Part shown: in pieces, positions 1 to 6,894 of the stretch
How the letters are laid out: each line of letters opens with the position of its first letter
Position numbering within the stretch: position 1 is the stretch's first letter
Source: Nitrospirota bacterium
Lineage (GTDB): Bacteria > Nitrospirota > Nitrospiria > Nitrospirales > UBA8639
DNA length: 8,527 bases
Reading direction: 5' to 3'
Assembly (NCBI GenBank): GCA_029879555.1
Contig: JAOUQB010000082.1
Location: 1-8,527, forward strand
Made by a program: the position numbers and the translations under genes
Notes under the pieces: generated by a model
Seen by the model: only the letters and a program-made list of their open reading frames with translations
Told to the model about the DNA's origin: nothing
The model's database searches: none

Positions 1-405
1 CCACCGGTAATAATCAGGCTGCGAGGTATTGACCTCTCGATCCCAATCGTAGGAGAGACCCATTCGCCGCAATTGCTTTTTCATGTACGCCACATTGTCT
101 TGCGTCCAGGAATTTGGGTGTACGCCTTTTTCGATAGCCGCATTTTCCGCTGGCAGGCCAAAGGCATCCCATCCCATGGGGTGCAACACATGAAAGCCCC
201 GCATGGTTTTATACCGAGCCACCACATCGCCGATGGCATATACCCGCACATGGCCCATATGGATCCGCCCTGAGGGATACGGAAACATCTCCAAACAATA
301 ATATTTAGGCGTGGAGGCATCTTCTTTTATCTGGAAAAGGCCACTTTGCTCCCAGTGGGCCTGCCATTTCGCCTCAACGGCTTGATGATCGTACGTCTGC
401 GCCAT
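1..405 (-). CDS. leuS: Leucyl-tRNA synthetase, N-terminal part (cut by window edge)
   Basis: Class I aminoacyl-tRNA synthetase that charges tRNA-Leu with leucine in the cytoplasm. Only the first 135 codons are present; the reading frame is open through the left edge, so the gene is partial because of the window, not broken. The catalytic-core signature [13 protein letters not shown] lies near residues 40-52, with the HIGH-type motif HMGH at 49-52. The LeuS-typical block [14 protein letters not shown] follows at about 75-88, then NVAYMKKQL and YDWDREV. The FPYPSG and [10 protein letters not shown] blocks separate it from ValRS and IleRS. The ATG at 403-405 is supported by an AAGG Shine-Dalgarno (412-415 on the opposite strand) 6 nt upstream. 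It reads in the same direction as the zinc-ribbon gene upstream but is separated from it by 234 nt, enough for its own promoter. Confidence 0.96.
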   Translation of the reverse strand, partial: MAQTYDHQAVEAKWQAHWEQSGLFQIKEDASTPKYYCLEMFPYPSGRIHMGHVRVYAIGDVVARYKTMRGFHVLHPMGWDAFGLPAENAAIEKGVHPNSWTQDNVAYMKKQLRRMGLSYDWDREVNTSQPDYYRW

Positions 406-525
406 GATGTGCCTTAGGAATAGTTGAGGGAGGACGATTCCGCCCGATTTTTCACCTTAGAGGAGAGAGAAAGAACGTCGCCTTCTCAGCAGATTTCCCT
501 CTCAAATATACGAAAGAGAATCTAG

Positions 526-558
526 CATAGAGGGGCCGACCCGACAAGCAAACGACCG
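526..558 (-). promoter_or_regulatory. Possible sigma70-type promoter for leuS
   Basis: On the minus strand a TTGCTT box is followed after 16 nt by TATGCT, about 120 nt upstream of the leuS ATG. Both hexamers are imperfect matches (3/6 and 4/6 to consensus), so this is a guess guided mainly by position. The rest of the 406-639 gap holds no gene I can support. Confidence 0.2.
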
Positions 559-639
559 GAACACAAACCACTGGAAATGTCCTGGATGATGGACTAAAAA
601 TGAAGAGAAAACCTAGGAGTGGGAGAACACCGAGGAAGA

Positions 640-882
640 CTAACGTGATGCAGCTTTACGAGGCTTCACGGCCACCGGGGCAGGAGGACGGGCCGACGAG
701 CCCGAGATGGCCCCAACAATTTCTTGATGGTCTTGCTGTTGCAACCGATGGCGTTCAATAATGGGATCAATGATTTCACCACACATCAGACACCGCCACC
801 CTGGCATCCAAATTTCACCACTCGTGGCCATATCTACAAAGTGATCCACGATCATGGTTCCCTGACAGCGCGGACATTGCAT
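640..882 (-). CDS. Small double-CxxC zinc-ribbon protein, function unknown
   Basis: An 80-residue protein. Two CxxC pairs, CPRC at residues 3-6 and CLMC at 31-34, sit either side of a short insert containing VDHF and EIWMPGWR. This is the layout of a one-domain zinc ribbon that binds one zinc ion through four cysteines. The segment after the second pair, GEIIDPIIERHRLQQQ, is probably helical. The C-terminal 20 or so residues are Pro/Ala/Arg/Lys-rich (ARPPAPVAVKPRKAASR), likely disordered and basic, which would suit nucleic-acid contact. The ATG at 880-882 has a GGAG (893-896, opposite strand) about 10 nt upstream. Shadow frames do not normally give two well-placed CxxC pairs, so I consider it real. 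It lies downstream of uvrC in the same direction, but a 176-nt gap argues against tight coupling. The specific role is not recognisable. Confidence 0.75.
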   Translation of the reverse strand: MQCPRCQGTMIVDHFVDMATSGEIWMPGWRCLMCGEIIDPIIERHRLQQQDHQEIVGAISGSSARPPAPVAVKPRKAASR

Positions 883-926
883 ATCGACTCTACTCCATAT
901 TTCTGAGTTACAAGACTACACGTTCC

Positions 927-943
927 TTCGGTACAGAACCGAA
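927..943. other. Small perfect hairpin upstream of the zinc-ribbon gene
   Basis: TTCGGT (927-932) and ACCGAA (938-943) form a 6-bp stem with a 5-nt loop. It lies about 45 nt upstream of the zinc-ribbon start codon, in the uvrC to zinc-ribbon gap. No T-run follows on either strand, so it is not a clear terminator; it could be an operator-like dyad or chance. The rest of the gap is notably AT-rich around 985-1055. Confidence 0.3.
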
Positions 944-1058
944 TGAGCTTAAGGGGAAATTCCTCATCATTACGACAACTTGTTATGACCAATCCCTAAA
1001 AAATTCAGAATCCTTTAACTCCAATAACATAATCAATCATAGATTAAGATCGATTATT

Positions 1059-2780
1059 TCATTGAGCCAGAGGGATAAGGGCTTGGCTGCGAAGTTTGCG
1101 ATGATAGGTGATGGCGAAACGGTGGGCTTCGTCTCGAATGGTTTGCACGAGACGGGTAGCCTGAGATTTGAGCGGTAATACAATGGGGGACTTGTGTCCG
1201 GGAAGATAGATGCGTTCATCTTTTTCCCCCTTGGCTTTGGCTAATCCACAGATGGCAATTCGTGATAATCCGAGATGAGTCATCGCCTCCATGGCCGCAC
1301 CTAATTGCCCGATTCCTCCGTCAATGACAATCAGATCTGGAGAAGTCAAAACTTTCCCGGATTTCGTCGCCAACGTGCCTCCGTACCGACGTTTCACCAC
1401 TTCGTGCATGCTCGCGAAATCGTTGGCCCCTTCAACGGTTTTAATACGAAACCGACGGTAGTCTGATTTTTTCATTCGTCCATTTTCCCACACGACCATG
1501 GACGCCACCGATTGCGCCCCCATGGTATTGGAAATATCGAAACATTCCACCCGATGAGGAGGAGAGGATAAACCCAACAACTGTTGCAACGCCTCAACCG
1601 CTTCTCGTGATTCACTGTGTACTCGAAGATGTTCATTCAATGCGGCAATCGCATTTTCTTGCGCCAATTGTTGCAACTGATGTTTGGCTCCCCGCTCCGG
1701 GACCACCAGCCGCACCGATTGGCCCTTTTTCTCCGACAGCCACCCCTCCACTAATTGTTGATCTTCAATCATCATGGGAAGCAGGAGCTCTTTCGGAGGC
1801 AGAACGGCTTGATAATAAAACTGTTCCAGTGTGGTTCGAACCAATTCTTCATCAGACACTCCACCCGCATCAGCCCAGAAAAAGTCTCGCCGACCTATTA
1901 ACAAGCCACCCCGCACAAATAATAATTGCACATCGACTGCTGCCCCAGCTCGCGCCAGCCCCAACACATCCTGATCAACCGGACCAATTTGCGCCACCCG
2001 TTGTTTTTCCAAGGTTCGTTCAACTTTGAGAATACGATCACGCAAACGAGCGGCATCTTCAAACGCCTCTCGCTCAGCCAAGCTATGCATCTCATCTCGA
2101 AGTGACGTCAATAACTCCTGATCACGTCCTTCCAAAAACCACCGAACTTGGCCCACGATCCGATGGTAGTCTTCTTTCGTTTGATTGCCCGTACAGGGTG
2201 CCATGCAGCGTTTAATTTCAAATTCCAGGCAGGCTCGATCAGCGGTGCCATCAATCTCAATCTTACAGGTGGCCAAAGGAAAGACCTTCCGAATCACTTT
2301 CAACGTTTCACGCATGGCCCCCGTTGGAACATACGGACCGAAGTACAGGGCCTTATCATTTTTCACCCGTCGCACAATGGAAAGCCGAGGGAAATCATCG
2401 TGAATCGGCAACCGAAGATAGGGGTATTGTTTGTCATCTCGCAACACCACGTTAAAGCGGGGACGATGCCGCTTGATGAGGTTGCTTTCCAGCAGCAAAG
2501 CTTCCAACTCGGATTTCGCAATAATAGTTTCCAGATCAGCTGCCTGGGCCACTAATGCTCGAATCTTTGGACTGAGATCAGCGCCTTTTTGGAAATACGA
2601 CCGGACACGGTCAGCCAAGACGGCGGCCTTTCCGATATAAATAATCTCATCAGCGCCATCCCTAAAGAGATAGACCCCCGGCTTCTTTGGAAGATGCTTT
2701 AATTTCCCCGCCAGCTGAGGGTTCACCCAGTCGTGAGCGGTCGCCTGACGGCTGGAAGATGTGGCAGGAATTTGGCTCAT
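1059..2780 (-). CDS. uvrC: UvrABC excinuclease subunit C, lacking the C-terminal HhH domain
   Basis: Nuclease of nucleotide excision repair that makes both incisions around a UvrB-bound DNA lesion. Visible domains in order are: an N-terminal GIY-YIG nuclease (PGVYLFRD at 34-41, IIYIGKA at 46-52, R58, ELEALLLESNLIKRHRPRFN at about 91-110); four cysteines C172, C184, C192 and C196 with the spacing of the E. coli UvrC iron-sulfur site; a UVR UvrB-binding helix pair at about 215-257; and a C-terminal RNase H-like nuclease whose Asp-Asp-His triad I place at D415 (FDIS), D487 (VIDGG) and H553 (DEAHRFA). At 573 residues it is shorter than the usual 600 or so and stops right after YHRKLRSQALIPLAQ, so the tandem helix-hairpin-helix DNA-binding domain is absent. 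The start ATG (2778-2780) has no clear Shine-Dalgarno; translation may depend on the VOC gene 20 nt upstream. A GTG 18 codons further in is an alternative start. Confidence 0.96.
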   Translation of the reverse strand: MSQIPATSSSRQATAHDWVNPQLAGKLKHLPKKPGVYLFRDGADEIIYIGKAAVLADRVRSYFQKGADLSPKIRALVAQAADLETIIAKSELEALLLESNLIKRHRPRFNVVLRDDKQYPYLRLPIHDDFPRLSIVRRVKNDKALYFGPYVPTGAMRETLKVIRKVFPLATCKIEIDGTADRACLEFEIKRCMAPCTGNQTKEDYHRIVGQVRWFLEGRDQELLTSLRDEMHSLAEREAFEDAARLRDRILKVERTLEKQRVAQIGPVDQDVLGLARAGAAVDVQLLFVRGGLLIGRRDFFWADAGGVSDEELVRTTLEQFYYQAVLPPKELLLPMMIEDQQLVEGWLSEKKGQSVRLVVPERGAKHQLQQLAQENAIAALNEHLRVHSESREAVEALQQLLGLSSPPHRVECFDISNTMGAQSVASMVVWENGRMKKSDYRRFRIKTVEGANDFASMHEVVKRRYGGTLATKSGKVLTSPDLIVIDGGIGQLGAAMEAMTHLGLSRIAICGLAKAKGEKDERIYLPGHKSPIVLPLKSQATRLVQTIRDEAHRFAITYHRKLRSQALIPLAQ

Positions 2781-2800
2781 GGGAATAACTGATGCGCGAA

Positions 2801-3199
2801 TTAGACGATGGCCACGCCAGGAGCCCGTTGAATCAACTCGATCTCATAACCATCTGGCGCATCGATAAAGATAAATCGACTACCCGAGGAAGACTGCGTC
2901 GGCCCATCGGTGATTCGGATATGTTTGGCGTGTAATGCTTGAATGGTCTCGTCCAAATCATCCACTTCAAAGGCCAAATGGACAAGATCTTCTTGGACGA
3001 CGACGGGACCACTGCTTGGGAAGCTACACAGTTCAATCAGTTCTTCACTGTTAGGCACAGCCAAAAAAGCCAGATGGGATCCCCTCGGAGAGACTTTTTG
3101 CTCCACCACTTCCAACCCCAGCACCTCACGATAAAATCGGAGGGTGGCCTCCATATCACTCACCCGCATGCGGGTATGCAACAGTTTTTTTACCTTCAT
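2801..3199 (-). CDS. Glyoxalase I-like VOC-superfamily protein (probable lactoylglutathione lyase)
   Basis: A 132-residue protein of the vicinal-oxygen-chelate fold. Glyoxalase I isomerises the hemithioacetal of methylglyoxal and glutathione to S-lactoylglutathione in the cytosol. The two beta-alpha-beta-beta-beta halves are visible: LLHTRMRVSDMEATLRFYREVLGLEVV near the start and VHLAFEVDDLDETIQAL at about 73-89, ending in FIDAPDGYEIELIQ. Aligned by eye with E. coli GloA, the four metal ligands are present as H8, E56, H74 and E121, and the length matches. I chose the ATG at 3197-3199 because GAGG lies 7 nt upstream and GGAGG a little further, and because the family starts just before the LLHT strand; a longer frame reaches 3286 but adds an unrelated 29 residues. 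It is 20 nt upstream of uvrC, so probably co-transcribed. The true substrate could be another VOC substrate. Confidence 0.88.
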   Translation of the reverse strand: MKVKKLLHTRMRVSDMEATLRFYREVLGLEVVEQKVSPRGSHLAFLAVPNSEELIELCSFPSSGPVVVQEDLVHLAFEVDDLDETIQALHAKHIRITDGPTQSSSGSRFIFIDAPDGYEIELIQRAPGVAIV

Positions 3200-3297
3200 C
3201 AGATTACCTCGATCCTCCTTCTTCTGATCGCATGGAACATATTTGGCAAACCCGGAACAGGCCGTCTTATGGAATCTGATCCTCATGGCATCCCATA

Positions 3298-3327
3298 TTG
3301 GCCTTTGCCGGACAACATTGCTATATT
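3298..3327 (+). promoter_or_regulatory. Possible sigma70-type promoter for the FadL-family gene
   Basis: TTGGCC (3298-3303) is followed after 18 nt by TATATT (3322-3327, 5/6 to consensus). It sits in the divergent region between the VOC gene and the FadL-family gene, giving an expected leader of about 60 nt to the GTG at 3398. Seen only by eye. No matching minus-strand promoter for the VOC-uvrC pair stood out. Confidence 0.35.
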
Positions 3328-3397
3328 TGGACTCATTCCGTAGACTTGCCCCGTTTTACCCCTTGTGAAACCGTACCCCCCATCTCATGGAGGAGAT

Positions 3398-4771
3398 GTG
3401 CGTACCCAAACCATTCGTTTACTTCTGTACGCCACCCTGTTCCTTTTGGCCAACCCTTTTCTTTCCCCTTCCCCTCTATTTGCGGAAGGGTTTCGTGTGC
3501 TTGATCATGGAGCCGCGGCCACCGGACAAGGAGCAGCCTTTTCCGCACAAGCCGACAATCCATCTGCAGTCCATTATAACCCGGCCGGTATGACGCAATT
3601 AGAGGGCATCCAGTTTTCAACAGGAACGTTACTTATTGGCGGATCACTTCGATTTAACAGTGACAGCGGGCCCAAGGTCAAAGGGAGTCTGGGCAGCACC
3701 GTGTCCAATCCTCCTCCGAGCACCCTTTTCCTCACCGCGCATCTCCCTGCACTCGGACTCACGAATTTACCCAATTGGACGGTGGGCGTTGGCCTCACCT
3801 CGCCTTTCGCCCTGCAAGTCAAATATCCGGATAATAGCCTGATTGCCCCGATTAGCACGATGGCCGCCCTTCCGCTAATCGATATCAAGCCAACGCTCGC
3901 GTATAAAGTGAATGACTATATTGCCATAGGCGGTGGCCTCGATATCTATACGTTCGCAGATTTTCTCGGAGAAGGACATGCAGAAATCCAGCAGAATGCG
4001 GCACCTGGCAACGCATTTGGTATCCCAGCCGGAACAAACCTTGAAGGGAATGGCCGTGACACGGCCTTGGGGTTTAACGCCAGCCTCCTCTGGACTCCGT
4101 TTCGCACTGCGCAAGGCTTACCACAACTGAACGCAGGGTTCGTGTATCGCCATGGCGCCGATTTGGACCTGCACGGCGATTTTCTGGCTGGGGGGACACG
4201 CCTGGCCGGTGCCCAGACCACTATTGAACTACCGGATGTCTACACGTGGGCGATTGCTGCATGGCCGATTCGCAATCTCCAACGGGAATGGAAAGTGGAA
4301 GTCGATGTTGAATACGCCGATTGGACGGATTTCGAGGATTTGAATTTAAATTTATCAAATGGCGCGACCATTTCCAATCGCCGGAACTATGGGGATGCCT
4401 GGGTGGTTCTGGTTGGGACCGAGTATGTACTCTTATCTCCCAGCTTCCTCCCACAATGGGATGTGTCTTTCCGAAGTGGCTATGTTCGATCTGAAACCCC
4501 GGTTCGCAGTCGGACTCTCGATCCTTCGAATCCTGATTCGGACTTCAATGCCTTTTCAGTGGGTCTCGGGTTTTTATGTCACACCGGCGGGCACTTTTTA
4601 GGCATTCTTCCTTGCACCGGCCTGGGCGGAAAGGCCATTGGACTCGACCTGGCCTATCAAGTGTTGCTTTATGAAGCTCGCAACATTAAAAACAATCAAC
4701 AACCGCTCTTAAATGGCACATGGGATACCACCATCCATGTAGGTGCCGTGTCCTTGCGGTTGATGTTCTAG
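3398..4771 (+). CDS. FadL/OMPP1/TodX-family outer-membrane transporter
   Basis: Predicted 457-residue outer-membrane beta-barrel of the FadL family, whose members let long-chain fatty acids or aromatic hydrocarbons diffuse across the outer membrane. Residues 1-29 form a signal peptide: positive MRTQTIR, a hydrophobic stretch LLLYATLFLLA, and a likely signal-peptidase I cut at LFA|EG. The mature protein begins EGFRVLDHGAAATGQGAAF, and ADNPSAVHYNPAGMTQLEG (about 52-70) is the family hallmark with the NPAG motif. Alternating hydrophobic strands fill the rest, and the last residue is Phe in SLRLMF, the usual barrel-assembly signal. I chose the GTG at 3398 because GGAGG (3389-3393) lies 4 nt upstream and the signal peptide then starts properly; an in-frame GTG at 3365 adds 11 residues but has no Shine-Dalgarno. 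The sensor-kinase gene follows after 95 nt. The substrate cannot be read from sequence. Confidence 0.9.
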   Translation: MRTQTIRLLLYATLFLLANPFLSPSPLFAEGFRVLDHGAAATGQGAAFSAQADNPSAVHYNPAGMTQLEGIQFSTGTLLIGGSLRFNSDSGPKVKGSLGSTVSNPPPSTLFLTAHLPALGLTNLPNWTVGVGLTSPFALQVKYPDNSLIAPISTMAALPLIDIKPTLAYKVNDYIAIGGGLDIYTFADFLGEGHAEIQQNAAPGNAFGIPAGTNLEGNGRDTALGFNASLLWTPFRTAQGLPQLNAGFVYRHGADLDLHGDFLAGGTRLAGAQTTIELPDVYTWAIAAWPIRNLQREWKVEVDVEYADWTDFEDLNLNLSNGATISNRRNYGDAWVVLVGTEYVLLSPSFLPQWDVSFRSGYVRSETPVRSRTLDPSNPDSDFNAFSVGLGFLCHTGGHFLGILPCTGLGGKAIGLDLAYQVLLYEARNIKNNQQPLLNGTWDTTIHVGAVSLRLMF

Positions 4772-4784
4772 CTCCCAAACTCAG

Positions 4785-4830
4785 TTTTTTCTCGCCTCCC
4801 CCCCTTCACCCTTTTCCTCGTTTCCTTTAC
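4785..4830 (+). other. Pyrimidine-rich tract between the channel and kinase genes
   Basis: Apart from isolated G and A residues the plus strand is all C/T here, including T6 at 4785-4790 and C7 at 4798-4804. There is no hairpin before the T6, so it is not a convincing terminator and read-through into the kinase gene is plausible. Confidence 0.5.
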
Positions 4831-4866
4831 AGTCTCTCCAGGCCTGCATCTCTTCCGAGGGACTTC

Positions 4867-6699
4867 ATGACCCTGCTACCGAAAACGCATCGCATTCTTG
4901 AACGTCCCCTTATGGAGTGCCGGCCTTTTGGTCGAGACCTTCAGGGGAGGACGATTCAGGATGTGAGTGGCATTACCGTACGCGCCAACCTGGAATATCT
5001 GGAAACACTTGTGACACGCAAAGATGGCATCGAGGCCGCACAGGCCGCCTTAGAGCAGCTCGTGGTACTGCTGAATAAGCGCATACCCGACCGAACCTAT
5101 CACGTGACCGTCGAATTTTTGAAAAATCCATGGAATAGTTATTCGTACGAATTCGTGATGTACTTGGCGGAATTTTCCATTCAACTAACCAAAGACCCTG
5201 ATTACCATTTCAATATGGGAAAGGAGAAGTTTTTGTCTCCCATTGTGCAGATTCTTGGTCGTCCTTTTTCAATTGTCCAAATTTATCGGCTGTTCCCTTA
5301 CTTCGTTGAGAAATTTACCAAGGGATCTCTAAAACCCGAAGTCATCTCCGTGACGAACGGACACGCGGTCATGCGCCTGCAATTTTCCAAATTGGCCTCA
5401 GCTCAATTCGGCCCCTATCTCCGAGGATGCGCCGAGCGCGTGTGCCATACCACAAAGGCCACGATCGCCCAAGTCCCAGCGGGCATGTTTAGACAACAAC
5501 CAGCCACCATCCAAGATACCTATTGCATCGCTGAAGGGGACCCCTATTGCGAATGGATATTTCGGTGGAGCCCTCAATCCTCACCCCTCTGGGGCTGGAT
5601 GTTCGCAGGGATCGCCCTGGGCCTTGTGACGCTGGGCCTGACCATGACGTTTGCCCCGCACTATCCATGGTGGGGCCATTCAGGGCTATCCCTCTTGCCG
5701 CTTTTGATCATGCCATTAACCGGACGAATCTGGACCGATCGGAAAGAACTCCAGGAACGTGGCACCATTATTCAGGAACAATTAGCTTTGGCAGAACAGC
5801 AACACGAAGAACTCAGAGGGGCCTACCTCCAGCAAGAACAAAGTCTGATCGAAGCTCGGCGGCATAATGACGAAATTGAGGCCTTGAATCTTGGATTGGA
5901 AACGAAAGTCCAGGAGCGCACGACCGAATTACAGCAAACCAATCAGGAACTGGAAACGGCCAATACCCGGCTCAAAGAACTCGATCGGATGAAATCTCAG
6001 TTTCTTTCCCATTGCTCCCATGAGCTACGCACCCCCCTCACTTCCATCAAAGGCTTCACGGAAAATATGCTCCACGGCATGGTGGGCCCCATTGCTGAAC
6101 GCCAACATCTCTATCTCACCAGAATAAGCGCCAATGCCAATCGATTGACTCGAATGATTGGTGACCTCTTAGATCTTTCCCGCATTGAGGCCGGTACGGT
6201 GCGCTTGGCCCATCAGTCGGTGTCCCTTTCGACCCTTCTGGATGACATCACTCAAGAGTTCATGCCGCTGACTCAAACGAAAAATCAGGAGTTGGTGCTG
6301 GAAACCACGAGTGAGAACTTCACGATCTGGGGAGATCCAGATCGTCTTCACCAAATCGTGACCAACCTGGTCCACAATGCCCATAAATTTACGCCAGAAA
6401 ATGGCCGTATCACCATGGCCATCTGCCAAGATCCGCCCAATCATATCCTCTTATCTATCACGGACACCGGCCCTGGCATTCCTCAGGAAGCCTTAGCGCA
6501 CCTGTTCCAAGCGTTCTATCAGGCGCACCGAAGACCGGAAATCGGTACAGAAGGATTGGGATTAGGTCTTTCAATCGTCAAACAATTAGTGGATCTCCAT
6601 GGCGCAACCATCACGGTGGATAGCACCGTCGGCGCGGGAACCACATTCTGCATTCGGTTTCCCAAAACCGTCTCTCTTGCGGCTTCTGCCTCGATCTGA
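4867..6699 (+). CDS. Sensor histidine kinase with N-terminal V4R-like ligand-binding domain
   Basis: A 610-residue predicted inner-membrane sensor kinase. Residues 1-235 lack a signal peptide and end in a block (FGPYLRGCAERV at about 181-192, then YCIAEGDPYCEWIFRW at 219-234) that resembles the cysteine-containing C-terminus of V4R and heme-NO-binding-associated domains, which bind small ligands. Two hydrophobic segments follow, at about 241-262 and 273-287. A long coiled coil runs to about 375. The HisKA H-box SHELRTPLTSIKGF carries phospho-acceptor H385. The HATPase domain has N-box NLVHNAHKFTP (N504), D-box ITDTGPGIP (D533) and G-box TEGLGLGLSI at 561-570. There is no receiver domain. I chose the ATG at 4867 because GAGGG (4857-4861) lies 5 nt upstream; an in-frame start at 4720 would overlap the channel gene and add a non-family Pro-rich stretch. 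The topology puts both sensor and kinase domains on the cytoplasmic side, so a membrane-permeant or internal signal is likely. No partner response regulator is visible. Confidence 0.92.
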   Translation: MTLLPKTHRILERPLMECRPFGRDLQGRTIQDVSGITVRANLEYLETLVTRKDGIEAAQAALEQLVVLLNKRIPDRTYHVTVEFLKNPWNSYSYEFVMYLAEFSIQLTKDPDYHFNMGKEKFLSPIVQILGRPFSIVQIYRLFPYFVEKFTKGSLKPEVISVTNGHAVMRLQFSKLASAQFGPYLRGCAERVCHTTKATIAQVPAGMFRQQPATIQDTYCIAEGDPYCEWIFRWSPQSSPLWGWMFAGIALGLVTLGLTMTFAPHYPWWGHSGLSLLPLLIMPLTGRIWTDRKELQERGTIIQEQLALAEQQHEELRGAYLQQEQSLIEARRHNDEIEALNLGLETKVQERTTELQQTNQELETANTRLKELDRMKSQFLSHCSHELRTPLTSIKGFTENMLHGMVGPIAERQHLYLTRISANANRLTRMIGDLLDLSRIEAGTVRLAHQSVSLSTLLDDITQEFMPLTQTKNQELVLETTSENFTIWGDPDRLHQIVTNLVHNAHKFTPENGRITMAICQDPPNHILLSITDTGPGIPQEALAHLFQAFYQAHRRPEIGTEGLGLGLSIVKQLVDLHGATITVDSTVGAGTTFCIRFPKTVSLAASASI

Positions 6700-6833
6700 G
6701 CGCAGCCTTCTCCTTCTCCCTTCAACGTCGTTGCCGCCCTCATGATTGTGGAATGTTTTGCCGCACGCGAACATTGTTGCGAAACGTCTTGACCCACTCG
6801 GCAAAAAATTCCGAAAAATACTCATGATTTTTA

Positions 6834-6861
6834 TTGGCCTGCCGATAAACGTGGATAGAAT
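6834..6861 (+). promoter_or_regulatory. Probable sigma70-type promoter of the Lys-rich mini-gene
   Basis: TTGGCC (6834-6839) and TAGAAT (6856-6861, 5/6 to consensus) are 16 nt apart. Transcription would start near 6868, giving a leader of about 27 nt made almost only of an AT-rich run and the long Shine-Dalgarno. The same TTGGCC box occurs in the candidate promoter of the FadL-family gene. The rest of 6700-6833 holds nothing I can name. Confidence 0.4.
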
Positions 6862-6879
6862 TGCTTACTCATTATTTTT

Positions 6880-6892
6880 TAAGGAGGTGATC
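6880..6892 (+). promoter_or_regulatory. Extended Shine-Dalgarno complementary to the 16S rRNA 3' end
   Basis: TAAGGAGGTGATC is the exact reverse complement of the canonical bacterial 16S 3' end GATCACCTCCTTA. GGAGG is 7 nt from the ATG at 6895, an ideal distance. Every other gene in the window has a 4-5 nt match or none. Such a site implies very strong initiation, or deliberate ribosome capture. Confidence 0.85.
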
Positions 6893-6894
6893 TC

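Noticed and set aside
81..320. Open frame antisense and out of frame with leuS, 79 codons
   Set aside because: It overlaps the clear leuS frame and encodes no recognisable motif; a shadow frame.
428..452. Terminator-like hairpin on the plus strand (GGG-A-GG ... CC-G-CCC followed by TTTTT)
   Set aside because: No plus-strand gene lies upstream; on the minus strand it sits in the leuS leader, without a T-run. Possibly a leader hairpin but too weak to call.
491..523. Imperfect hairpin in the leuS leader, considered as a T-box or attenuator
   Set aside because: The stem is short and interrupted, and I see no T-box motif or Leu-rich leader peptide.
1607..2029. 140-codon plus-strand frame inside uvrC
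   Set aside because: Lies opposite a confidently identified gene, Pro/His-rich translation typical of an antisense shadow, no Shine-Dalgarno noted.
3200..3286. N-terminal extension of the VOC protein by 29 residues
   Set aside because: No family similarity before the LLHT strand, and the internal ATG at 3199 has good Shine-Dalgarno sequences.
4831..4845. Splice-acceptor-like sequence (pyrimidine tract followed by cag)
   Set aside because: Every gene here is plainly bacterial; the resemblance is a by-product of the pyrimidine bias.
4720..4866. 49-codon N-terminal extension of the sensor kinase overlapping the FadL-family gene
   Set aside because: Pro/Phe-rich translation of the pyrimidine tract; the ATG at 4867 has GAGGG at ideal distance.
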